DNA from: Siderastrea siderea | Lineage: Eukaryota > Cnidaria > Anthozoa > Scleractinia > Rhizangiidae | Assembly (NCBI GenBank): GCA_964030785.1 | Contig: OZ034968.1 | Span: forward strand, 44,702,186-44,766,185 | Direction of reading: 5' to 3' | DNA: 64,000 nucleotides | In this document: in pieces, positions 55,007 through 64,000 of the stretch | Layout of the letters: each line of letters begins with the position of its first letter | Position numbering within the stretch: position 1 is the stretch's first letter | The notes under the pieces: generated by a model | The model's database searches: none | What the model saw: the letters and a program-made list of their open reading frames with translations, nothing else | What the model was told of the DNA's origin: nothing | Program-made: the position numbers and the translations under genes

Positions 55007-55562
55007 AATTTCCTGAATTTCTAAAATGCTCTAGAAACACGTGAAGGATATGTTTCCGTTTTTGCAGTCTTCCCCTCGAGAAATTTACTACAACTGAGCT
55101 TTTGATGAAGTTAAACTAATAGTTTGGGTAATTATCGTAATTGTTACGAAAGTCAACAAAACGAGAGTTTTCTTTTGCGAAAGAAAAACCATCCTTCTTT
55201 CAAGGAAATCTCACAATAATCACAATCTAATTTGCATAAGGGTACGCATGGCTTTGAATCATAGCGGTTTTTGAGTTGTTTGCGGGCTCAAAAGTTCAAA
55301 GGACTGAATTTGATTGGTCGATGGCGTTTGTCGGTAAATTCAAAATCCCGAAGGCCGATCGAAGATTCTTTCATTCAGCGCGGTTTGTTTTCAGAGTTTT
55401 TGTTATTTAAAAGACCTCAGATTGCAAAAATTTCAGTAGACTTAAGCAATTCGACCGTTAAGTTAAGGCATGTGCTTCTTTTAAAACTTATTCTTTCGGG
55501 AAAAGAGCACTTTGAGGTTGTTATATGACAAACGTGCTCTAATTGATCAATTTCCATTCAAG
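55007..55562. promoter_or_regulatory. Divergent DAGL/INCENP promoter region
   Basis: 556 bp between the two start codons. Contains an inverted CCAAT box (TTTGATTGGTCG, 55307-55323) and TTTGAA-type words as in cell-cycle promoters. No TATA box is evident. A short frame at 55271-55528 has no motif and is not called. Confidence 0.5.
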
Positions 55563-55717
55563 ATGGCCGTCGCAAGCAGCTCGAAGGAAGGAATGGCTCT
55601 TGGTTTTTCCTTGCATCTTCGAGCCGAAGAAGCGATAGAAAAGTTCCAAAAGGAGATTGAGGATGATTTTAATTACTTACACGAGATCTTAGCTGAAGCG
55701 AAACAACATTTTGGGCG
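55563..55717 (+). CDS. INCENP: INCENP exon 1
   Basis: ATG in AAGATGGCC, 51 codons plus 2 nt, donor GTAAGT. Residues ~19-50 (LRAEEAIEKFQKEIEDDFNY, LHEILAEAKQHFG) fit the amphipathic helix that packs with survivin and borealin. Confidence 0.85.
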
Positions 55718-58700
55718 GTAAGTTTCCTAAATATAAGGTGAAGCTCGCCATTACAATAAGCTTATAATTTTGCGATAGTTCAAACAAGCTGTCTCGTTTG
55801 TAGTACACTTTTTCTGTTGGAAAAACTTACCGTTCCTGTAGATTTTAAGCTTATACATCGTCTCCTCTGCCACATATAAGCTTACATCTACAAGTACAGT
55901 ATTTTAGCGTGAAAGCAAATTAAAGCTGTGCCACATCTCATCCTGATCTGACAGTGTCAGTGTTCGACCAAACGTATTAAAGCTTACACTTTTCTTGTGT
56001 ACCTCAGCTTCAGGCTGGGGGTAGGGAGTAGGTTTTCATTAACTTTTAATGGTTCAACACTTACACTCTACCCCAGTTTACATCACACTTACTAAGACTT
56101 ACTAAGTGTTGTTAAGATCGTTTCTTGAGGGTATTAAATGAAGCTCGGTAGTTTTTTCTTTTTAAATTGTAAAGAAGCGACTGTACTACAAAATACAGGG
56201 CCACTTAATTGCATGCCACTGATTAACAATAGTGTTGTGATGTGCTTTGTTCAACAAAGTTCTGACACATGTAAATGAGATGTACCAAAGTGGCCTTGTA
56301 TTCTGTAAGGACATCTAGTAGAGTGTCAGTAGACAACTAGTACAGTGTAGACTGTCTTGGGAGTCACACATTCAATAACCTGCGATCAGGCTCTATTTTC
56401 GTTTCGCTCGGTGAAACATTCAGGCAGGACGGGCGAAACGAAAAATAGAGCCTGATACAATTCTTCTACGGAACATCTGCCGCCCACTTTTTTTGATTGA
56501 TTGACGTTTAACAAAACAGCCAATCACAAAATTTCTTCTGCTTGCACGTTCCTCGGTATGCAAATTTCCCATAACAGCAATTCGCAGAAAGTCACGTAAA
56601 TGTCGGCAAAATAAGAAAATCATAGGCTACGATATATCTTCTAGGCACAAGTACTCAAATTTACATGATTGCTAACTTGAAGGTTCCGATACTGTACATG
56701 GTTGCTCTGTCTGAGCTGAAACTGAATGAAAATTCAAAACACGACGAGGTTGTCATGTACCAAAATATGCTGCATGCTTGAATCATTTCCCATTTCAGGT
56801 GGTATCCGGAAATATTCTCTTCCCATTTGTCACCGATTTTCTGCGTAAAAAACCTTGGGCAATTAAGAGAAATACCTTCAGTGTCATTCTTTAGAATAAA
56901 GACATAAATAAAACCGTTTATAAGCAAAGGAGTATTTTGTAATTTAATTCGAGAAGTGATAAATATTTGAAATTAGCAGCGAATTTTATCTCTAAGCAGC
57001 AGCGAATTTTAAAACGAAGAACATTTATTATAAAACTAGTCAGATCCTTTGATGTCAATGTCAGAGATCAATAAAACGACAGAAGTATTAAACAATGAAT
57101 GAATAAACTGAAAATCGTTATTGCGACTTGATTGCGGTTCTCGCCAAACATCAGTTTACCGTTAAGTTTACCGAATTATCGGTTGACTTGTTGATCATTC
57201 TTGGCGAAAGATACTTGCTCGTCTGCTGTTTGTTTTGTTTCGTAAAACGCGGAAACAGCCACTACTCTGTTCATGTTATCAATACTAGTTGAAAGCCGTC
57301 AAATGAAAATTCCGCGACACGCTGCGATAAAACGGAATACATACTTCACTGTTGCTGTACTTCTCTGCTCCAGGTGAGAGACAGCTTGCGTCAAACCGAA
57401 CGCCATTCTCAGGAGAGAAAGAAATGGTGACAATTCTCCTAGACCGACGAGAATTTATTAGAGCAACACATTTTACTTCGGCAGACTTGTTCCTTGGATG
57501 TTCCTTGGCGATGGCGGTCGGATCGAAATTACTTCCATTGACAGCTCTATTGTTAAAGGGCCAATCAGATTGCGAGATTCCCGCGGCCAAAATTTGGCCG
57601 CCGACACGAACTCTTGTGAGAGATTGTATCAGGCCCTATTTTAGCGAGCGACCAACATAAGAGAATATGAGAGCGATGCTAAAATTCGGCCTGATCGCAG
57701 GTTACACATTCAAGCATTTAAGAGCATCAGTCCTTTCAGTGGCCTGATGGTCACTGCAAACTGATGTGCACATTGCATGTCATGTTGAAATAACATGGAA
57801 AAATTGTAAGCTGTAATACATTCACCACACACATGTTAAATTCCCTGAAAGAAAACAGAAGTCATTCTAAGTGCAAGGGTTTTGGTTCAGAGGCATGGTC
57901 TCTTGGTTAGCATCTCAGGCAGTGTGTCACACTTGAATCTGGGAGTCAGTGCTTTTATGCCTTTATGAAAACAAGTCTTGCTACATGGCAGTGGCACAAC
58001 CTGGTTTCAATTATCGTACCAAGGTTGAACTTCGTGTGATCTTTTTGTTCGGCTTGCCAGTAGCAAGTTTTAAATAGGCCTTAATGGGGACACTATTCAG
58101 CATATAACAATCATGTACATCATGATGTAACTTGCGTGGGAACTTCATGTACCTTACCAATCTAATACACAATCCTGATAAGCCAAACTTGTTCTTATGG
58201 CCTTACTCTCTTCTTAGGCGTGACAGTAACATACTCCTTCCTAAAACACCATCAATGAAACGAAAACGACAAGAAAGTGAAGAGGAAAACAGCAGTGATG
58301 ACAATGTGTTGAAAACAACAAAAGGAATAAAAGCTCCCAAAATGCAGGGATGTTCCTCACCTCTTACAGTGATCAATGAAGGAGAAATTCTTGACTGCAG
58401 TGTTACAAATGAAGAAAGCCAAGAAAACGGCACCAAAAGAGCGACACGGGCAACCAGGGCAGGCAACCAGGCTAAACGACAACAGCCAAAGAGAGGGCCA
58501 AGAAAAAAGAATGTGTATGATGTGGGAAGTGAAAATGAGGACTCATCTTCCTTGGATGAAAAGCCAAGAAGAACGACCAGAAATTCAAGAAAGAAGAATT
58601 TGGATTCTGAGAGTTTGGTGGAAGAGAAAGGAGCTTCGTCTTCCAATGATGAGAACAAACGGCCCACAAGATCTACCAAAAATACAAGGAAGAAACTACT

Positions 58701-61700
58701 AGAAGATACTGTAGAGGTTTCATCTACAGAAGAACTGCCTTCACAACCTTCGAAAAAGAAAACAAAGTCAAGCATAGGTCAAAAATTGGATACTTCTGAA
58801 GAAACCTTGGCTGCAATGGTTGTGAAAGAGGAACCAGTATCACCTGTTGAAGAAGTGCCGCCCTTGAGAAGAAGCTTGAGAAATTCAAATTCAAGAAAGG
58901 AGGAGGAGACAAAAACTGAAAACAATGTTCACATTCCAGAAACCCCTGATCCACCTACCAATGTCACAAAAGATGTCATGTCACCCCCTGCATCAGCCAA
59001 GTCCTGCAAAGCAACAGTCCATTTAGTCCTGCAATCCCCAGGGTTTAATGTTGGTAAAATTAACGGCATGACTCCTGTAACAACTTCAAGTCCTTCTGTT
59101 GAGCGAGGTCTTAAGTCTCACAGAGGCACAGTAGAGGAAATTGTACAACCTGAAGAAAAAGAGATACATGTAGCTGATAACAATGTAGTTACCATAACTT
59201 CACCTGTGTCTAGCTTACCTCAGGAATCACCTGAATCATGCAAGAATGAATCGCTTGTGTCTGAGGATAAGGAGGACTTTAATGCTCAAGAGAGGGTAAA
59301 TCACAATGAAAATGAGACCAACAGTGAAAAGAACTGTGATGCAGCAGATGGCATCACTAATGAAACCAGACAAGATGTTGATCAAGAAAATACAGAGAAA
59401 GAAAATTCTCAGGTGAAGTCTGGAAGAAGAAGCATGCAGAGGAACAGTGGGTGGAAGAGAAAGAGCAAACGATCAAGTCACAAGTTGTCTCCTGCAAACA
59501 GGCGGCTGTCTGTTAAAAAAGCAATGACCAAGTCAAAAGCACATGGCAAAAAGAGTCTTGTCAAAAGCTCTGTAAAGCTGAAGCTAACTCACTCTAAGCT
59601 CATGCCAGAATTAAAAATGAATGGTACTGGACAAGTCATTGATGAACAAATATCCGATCCTTCCCTGGAGGGTCTAAGAGTGCGGCTGTTTGACTGTTTG
59701 ACTAGCGACAGCAGTGCCAGTGCCAGCTCTGCCACTTCCCACAGCAGCTGTGGCAGTATTGAGGACAAGGTTGATGCTCCAGTAGAGAAGCATTTGGAGG
59801 AAGTTGCTGAGGATGACGCTGAGGAGGTGTTTCATGATTGCAGATCAGAGAATGAGGCTGATGATGAGAATGAGAATGAACAGGGCGCAAACATTAACAG
59901 GTATGCATCTGATGTCTGCCAACAGAACAATCTTCTACCATCACACATATTTATGTTCATTTTTTTTTTCTTTTTTGTTTTGTAGATAACATTGAAACAG
60001 GCTTTTTTTCTGGTTTAACTTTGAACATTTCTTTCAGCTATAAATATCATTGCAGAGCTTGTAGAAAACTTAGGTCCCAATTCCACACATGTACGTTACA
60101 TTTGTACCCTCCACGGGATTTCAGGGAATAAGGTGAACGCATGCCCATGGCATGCTCGCACATTAAAACAAAAAAAAACTCACTTTTAACATGTTAGTTG
60201 CGTGCCTCATTAACTCCGTAGCCATTGTCTTGCTTCGCACAGTAGAGACAAAGGAATGTGTTAAGATCTTAACAAATTTTGTTAACACATTTTCATGTGT
60301 TAACCCTTCTGTCCACATGAAAACAACTAAAGTGGTCACCTTAAATGCACATTTTCACAAACACTGATGGCACAACAGTGTACCCAGTTTAAGAAGGACA
60401 GTATCAAAGTAAGTTTGCACTGTCCACAGGAGAAGTTTTCAAAAATAACTACTTTGGCGAACGTTTCCAAAGATATGAATTTAGATGAGTATTTTTAGTC
60501 ATTAGCCGGTCATGTGAAGAGAAGGCCAAAAGAAAAACCAAACTTGAATGTGTGGACAGGGCCCTATATTGAAACTCCAGCTTGTCCTTCATGCCATCTG
60601 CCCTCGAATTACAGAAATGTAATTGTCAAGCGCTACTTCTCAGTTGTTCAGGTGCTCAAGTTTGCTCTAATTGTGTCATTATTATGTGTATGTCAGCATT
60701 CTGCAGGCTTGCCCCTTGTGCTCATCAAGCTTTTAAGTAGAAGGCAAAAGTTTGCAGTAACTGACATAATGCAGTCTAGATCAGGTGGCAAAGCTAGGTG
60801 AATTAGTGAATCACCTTGAAGTACATGGCGATGTAGATGTTGAATTTCGTTAGCCACTGCAGACTTTACCCTTCTGACAACAGAGTTATTTTGTCCTCGA
60901 AGAGGGGATGGGACTTTATGTGACCCCTACAGCTTGAAAATACACTTTGTGCAAACATTTTGCCATGCTTTTACCAAACTAATTTTAAGACGTTTCCCTT
61001 CAAACAGTAATAATTCACCAACTGTGGAAAATGCCACTTCACCAGTGGTTGCTGTACGTGCAAGTCAAGGCAGCAGTAGCAGCGACAGCTCTGCACCTGA
61101 CTCAGGGGTTCCCCTTGAGGAACCAAGGACCCCACCACTACCAGAGAAACAGGAGGCTGTGAATCCATCCCACAAGGTAATGAGAACAGTTACGTGTAGA
61201 CTGAAAGTGAACACACATGCAATTTTACTCTGGAACAGCAGAAGACCTTTGAAGTTCCTGGGGGGCCAATCAAAGTGTTGGGCTTCTGGAGACCTGGGGG
61301 GAGTAATCCCCACAAATGTGGGTGGGATGTCTGGCACACTTCTTGAAACCCTTACCCTACTTCAGACCTGTCCCATACATGATCACAGCTACCCAGGAAC
61401 TTCTTCGGTTTGCGTTAACATTAGTTAAGGGCTTCAAATTCCCAATATCAATCAAAATGCACCTCTCAAGAGATGCTAATAATAAAAAAGAAGCTTCTTC
61501 TAAAAACCGTACCTACTTCCAGACCAGAATGCACAAACCTTACCCTGGCCTATTTCAGACAAAACAGCTTGAAAACCATACACACATACCTATGTAGTTT
61601 ATATAAGGGAGTAGCCCTGGGGCTGGAGAGTTATTGGAGATGGCCAACAGAGAACCTTTGAAGGCCTTGTGGAGGTGGGGTTTGGGGATGTGCAAAGTAT

Positions 61701-64000
61701 CGGAGATGCTCTTTTGGAAAGTTTAAAAGGACCCCAATCTCTTCACCACAGGGTAGAGAAGTAAGGAGCTACAAATTCCATTGAAATAATGCTCACACAG
61801 TGTTTACAATTTCCATTCAGTTGAGAAGTGTCAGAAAATGTATTGTGAGTGAATGAAAACATCCAGCCTTCTCGAATTATTTTAAAAGAGCAGATTGGTT
61901 GACCATAGGAGTAGGCTAGGGTGGTATGGTAAACAGTACATGTATAAAGTCTTTTTTCTAACTGGACAAAAGTGGTCACTGCTTTAGAGTAGATGGCCAA
62001 TCGATCCTGCAGCCTACTGGTTTTGAGAAGGCTACAAGACACCTTCGCTTATAACAACTACTTATTGTATTTAGTGCCCAGTAGCCCTGTACGATAACGT
62101 AAAAATGATTTGAATTAATGTGTTTTGCTTTTGTTGCCCACAGGCTAAACCAAACAACATAGCTCTCGTCCATTCATTTATCAGAAGGAATACTCCTAAG
62201 AAAGTCGACCCAGAGGTCAGTACACTAGGAAATTTGTTCAATTATTATTAATTAAATCACTGACTACTTCAACTCTGCTGATGTTGTGTAATTCTCTACC
62301 GTTATACTCTACCAATCGTATCATGCGCAACTTTAAATTTATTTCCAACTTTTCATTCATAATTTCCAGGAAAAGAAAAAGCAACTTCGTATCGCGCTGA
62401 AAGAAAAAGAAGAGAAAGAGAAGGAGAGACGGGAACAGCTCGAGTTACAGAAACAGCGAGAAATTGAGGAACGGAAAAGGTGAGAAGAATAACACCTATC
62501 GTTTATTTGCTGGTGCATTTTGTTCAATTTCAGCATTCATTTTTTGATACAGCCCCTCGAAAGCGAAGATTATTAGAGTTCCACTAAATTATGGTTCTTG
62601 GGGAGAAAGACAAGCAAACTGTTGAAAACTATACTCCATTCGACTCTTTACTGTGCCTCTGGTGCGCAGCGGTGCGCGTCCTCAAGATTCCCCATTGGAG
62701 TTGTCAGTCACAATAGCTTAGTGGATAGTACAGAGGCTTGAGGCCACCTCTTACTCTTCCAGCGATAATTTTTCAACGGAACTTAGGCAAAGAGAAATCC
62801 CGGAGCTTTCAACAAAACAAAACGTTAGAGACTAGTGGTCATTATTTGCATGATTTTGTTCAGTGAACCGATGATTGACGAACGAAATAGGTATAAGTTT
62901 GAAGGTTACCTTTCTTCGATAAAAAGCACAGGTAAAATGGGAACAACAGCTTCTATAAGTTAACCCGATAACGTCCTTAAACAACCCGTGATATTCAATC
63001 CCACGTGCCTATGAAACCCGACTTTCAACCGTGATCGTGGTACGAGACTAGGGAATCTCGATTGAACTTGTACGAAAAATCCATCATTGGGTCAATTGTT
63101 TCATAGTTATTTCATTGCTTTAAAGTTGATACGTATGTTGAAAACAGACAGTTTCACCATTGCTAGCATTTTTTTTTTTTTTGTTATTTTCTTGCCGCTT
63201 TAGTAGGCAACTTTTATTTTCCATTTGCCTGATAAATTTCTTCTCCTTTACTGTGTGGATTTAGGAGAAGAGAAGAGCGGGCTAAAAAAGCAGCTGAGCA
63301 GAGAGCAGCCAAACTTCAAGCGCTTGAAGAGAAGAAACGGCAAGCTCAAGACCAAAGACAAACCATGGAAGAAAAAGCCAAGAAACTAAAAGAGAAGGAA
63401 GACGAAGAAAAAAAGAAACAGCGAATCCAGAAAAGGGCGGAGTTAGAAGCGAGAAGAAAGCAAGAAGAAGCTGCTAGACAACAGCGAAAACGTGAGCAGG
63501 AAGAGGAGGAGAAACGACAGCGAGAAGCTCTTCAAAAGAAGCAGGAGTTGGAAGAACAAGAAAGACAAAGGAAAATTGCTGAGGCAAAGCGACACCAAGA
63601 ACACAGAGAGAAAGAGTTAGAGAAAGAACGAGAGCTCGAGAAACAAAGGAAGCTGAAAGCGATTGAGGAGAAAGAGAAACGGCTTCGTGAAAAAGAAGAG
63701 AAAGAAAAAAAATCACGGGAGGAAAAACAGAAAATTGAACGCGAGAAGGAAGAAAGGGAGCGAGCAAGAATTGCGCAGCTTATCCGAGAGAAAGAAGAGG
63801 CTGTGCGACGCGAAAGAGAGCAGCGAGCGAGGGAAGAGAAGGAACGACAGGAGAGAGAGAAAAGACTTAAAGAAGAACGAGAAGCAGCGCTACGCGAAAA
63901 GAAACGCCAAGAAGAGAAGGAAAGAGAACGAATACGCGTTTTCGAGGAGCGAAATCTAGCCTCGGAGAACCTAAAATCGACCGCGTCATGCGACTCGTAC
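55563..64000 (+). CDS. INCENP: INCENP (inner centromere protein), partial, six exons
   Basis: Scaffold of the chromosomal passenger complex that binds survivin and borealin with its N-terminus and Aurora B with its C-terminal IN box. Exons: 55563-55717, 58218-59900, 61008-61176, 62144-62215, 62370-62479, 63265 to beyond 64000; all phases join. Recognition points: the N-terminal helix EEAIEKFQKEIEDDFNYLHE, LLPKTPSMKRKR (human has LMPKTPSQK), HSFIRRNTPKKVDPE (human SFIKRNTPLRMDPK), and the long Glu/Lys/Arg-rich helix. The IN box is not in the window. Confidence 0.9.
56376..57704. mobile_element. Non-autonomous TIR element with 9-bp target duplication (Mutator-like?)
   Basis: TAACCTGCGATCAGGC at the left and its perfect complement at the right (57689-57704). 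CACATTCAA flanks both sides (56367-56375 and 57705-57713). A 9-bp duplication fits Mutator-like elements. Just inside each end a second inverted copy makes a hairpin (56388-56456 and 57622-57692). 1329 bp in INCENP intron 1, no transposase. Confidence 0.82.
58218..59900 (+). CDS. INCENP: INCENP exon 2 (large, disordered)
   Basis: 1683 nt, acceptor CTCTTCTTAG, donor GTATGC. Begins RRDSNILLPKTPSMKRKR, then a highly charged, Ser-rich, low-complexity stretch with repeated RxTR(A/S/N) motifs (RATRATRAG, RRTTRNSR, RPTRSTKNTR) and a basic KRSSHKLSPANRRLS segment. The frame is open at both ends of the exon but only this part is spliced in. Confidence 0.87.
59901..61007. other. INCENP intron 2, no gene seen
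   Basis: 1.1 kb of AT-rich intron. A frame at 60514-60801 has no motif and no phase-compatible splice signals. Confidence 0.5.
61008..61176 (+). CDS. INCENP: INCENP exon 3
   Basis: 169 nt, acceptor CTTCAAACAG, donor GTAATG, ends at a codon boundary. Ser/Pro-rich: SSSSDSSAPDSGVPLEEPRT and PPLPEKQEAVNPSHK. Confidence 0.78.
62144..62215 (+). CDS. INCENP: INCENP exon 4 (SFIRRNTP motif)
   Basis: 72 nt, phase 0 on both sides. AKPNNIALVHSFIRRNTPKK then VDPE, the most diagnostic INCENP segment in the window. Acceptor TTGCCCACAG, donor GTCAGT. Confidence 0.92.
62370..62479 (+). CDS. INCENP: INCENP exon 5 (start of charged helix)
   Basis: 110 nt, acceptor ATTTCCAG, donor GTGAGA. EKKKQLRIALKEKEEKEKER, REQLELQKQREIEERK: the beginning of the single-alpha-helix/coiled-coil region. 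Confidence 0.88.
63265..64000 (+). CDS. INCENP: INCENP exon 6 (partial, long charged helix)
   Basis: Acceptor GTGGATTTAG at 63264; the frame is open to the window end (245 codons). Almost purely Glu/Lys/Arg/Gln/Ala with i,i+4 charge pairing, as in the microtubule-binding single alpha helix. The last residues, ASENLKSTASCDSY, leave the helix. Other frames here are shadows. Confidence 0.88.

Noticed and set aside
55271..55528. 85-codon frame in the DAGL/INCENP intergenic region
   Set aside because: No motif and overlaps the presumed promoter; no splice support.
58203..58775. 190-codon minus-strand frame opposite INCENP exon 2
   Set aside because: Antisense shadow of a Lys/Glu-rich exon, giving Phe/Ser-rich nonsense; the plus strand has splice phase and INCENP motifs.
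63663..63959. Arg/Lys-rich plus-strand frame near the end
   Set aside because: Out of frame with the INCENP helix exon, whose frame is open from 63266 to 64000.

Overview
The window looks like metazoan nuclear DNA, most likely cnidarian (a stony coral or close anthozoan relative). It holds two intron-rich animal genes, and the introns are filled with BEL/Pao, DIRS-like, Academ-like, LINE and foldback elements. Assignment to Cnidaria is inference from this element mix and the protein flavour; no sequence search was possible. Two runs of exactly 200 N (19768-19967 and 48968-49167) are fixed-size assembly gaps.

Backbone genes. A diacylglycerol lipase gene (DAGLB-like) runs on the minus strand from its start codon at 55006 to at least 1064. 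I place 14 exons by splice sites, reading phase and protein motifs. At least one exon is missing between 34942 and 13700, where gap 1 lies. Divergently, 556 bp from the DAGL start, the inner centromere protein gene INCENP starts at 55563 on the plus strand. It continues past the window end; six exons are visible, the last cut at 64000 inside the long charged helix.

DAGL introns, left to right. 1-10.7 kb: a TTAA-flanked MITE, a foldback repeat, and a DIRS-like retrotransposon split by a 4.3 kb terminal-inverted-repeat element that carries a ~105-bp minisatellite. 10.7-13.7 kb: seven compact lipase exons, including the GHSLG nucleophile. 14.1-19.8 kb: a minus-strand BEL/Pao copy lacking reverse transcriptase. 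20.0-24.3 kb: a compact block of small intronless genes on both strands (C2H2 zinc fingers, an exonuclease-like protein, acidic and repeat proteins), several with a TATA-like box or AATAAA. This is the best candidate for an undescribed mobile or virus-derived system. 24.7-34.8 kb: a plus-strand BEL/Pao copy lacking protease but keeping reverse transcriptase, split by a complete 5.77 kb Academ-type DNA transposon (25017-30787) with an XPG-like nuclease relic and a Cys-rich tail. 35-50 kb: LINE relics, a 1.44 kb near-perfect palindrome, a dispersed tandem segmental repeat, CGGACCGT repeats and two foldback elements. 50.4-54.9 kb: a large first intron with no gene seen.

Functionally only DAGL (2-arachidonoylglycerol synthesis) and INCENP (chromosomal passenger complex) look like intact host genes, apart from the missing DAGL exon. 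The transposon genes are broken by stops, frameshifts and deletions, but the genes of the 20-24 kb block are mostly open.
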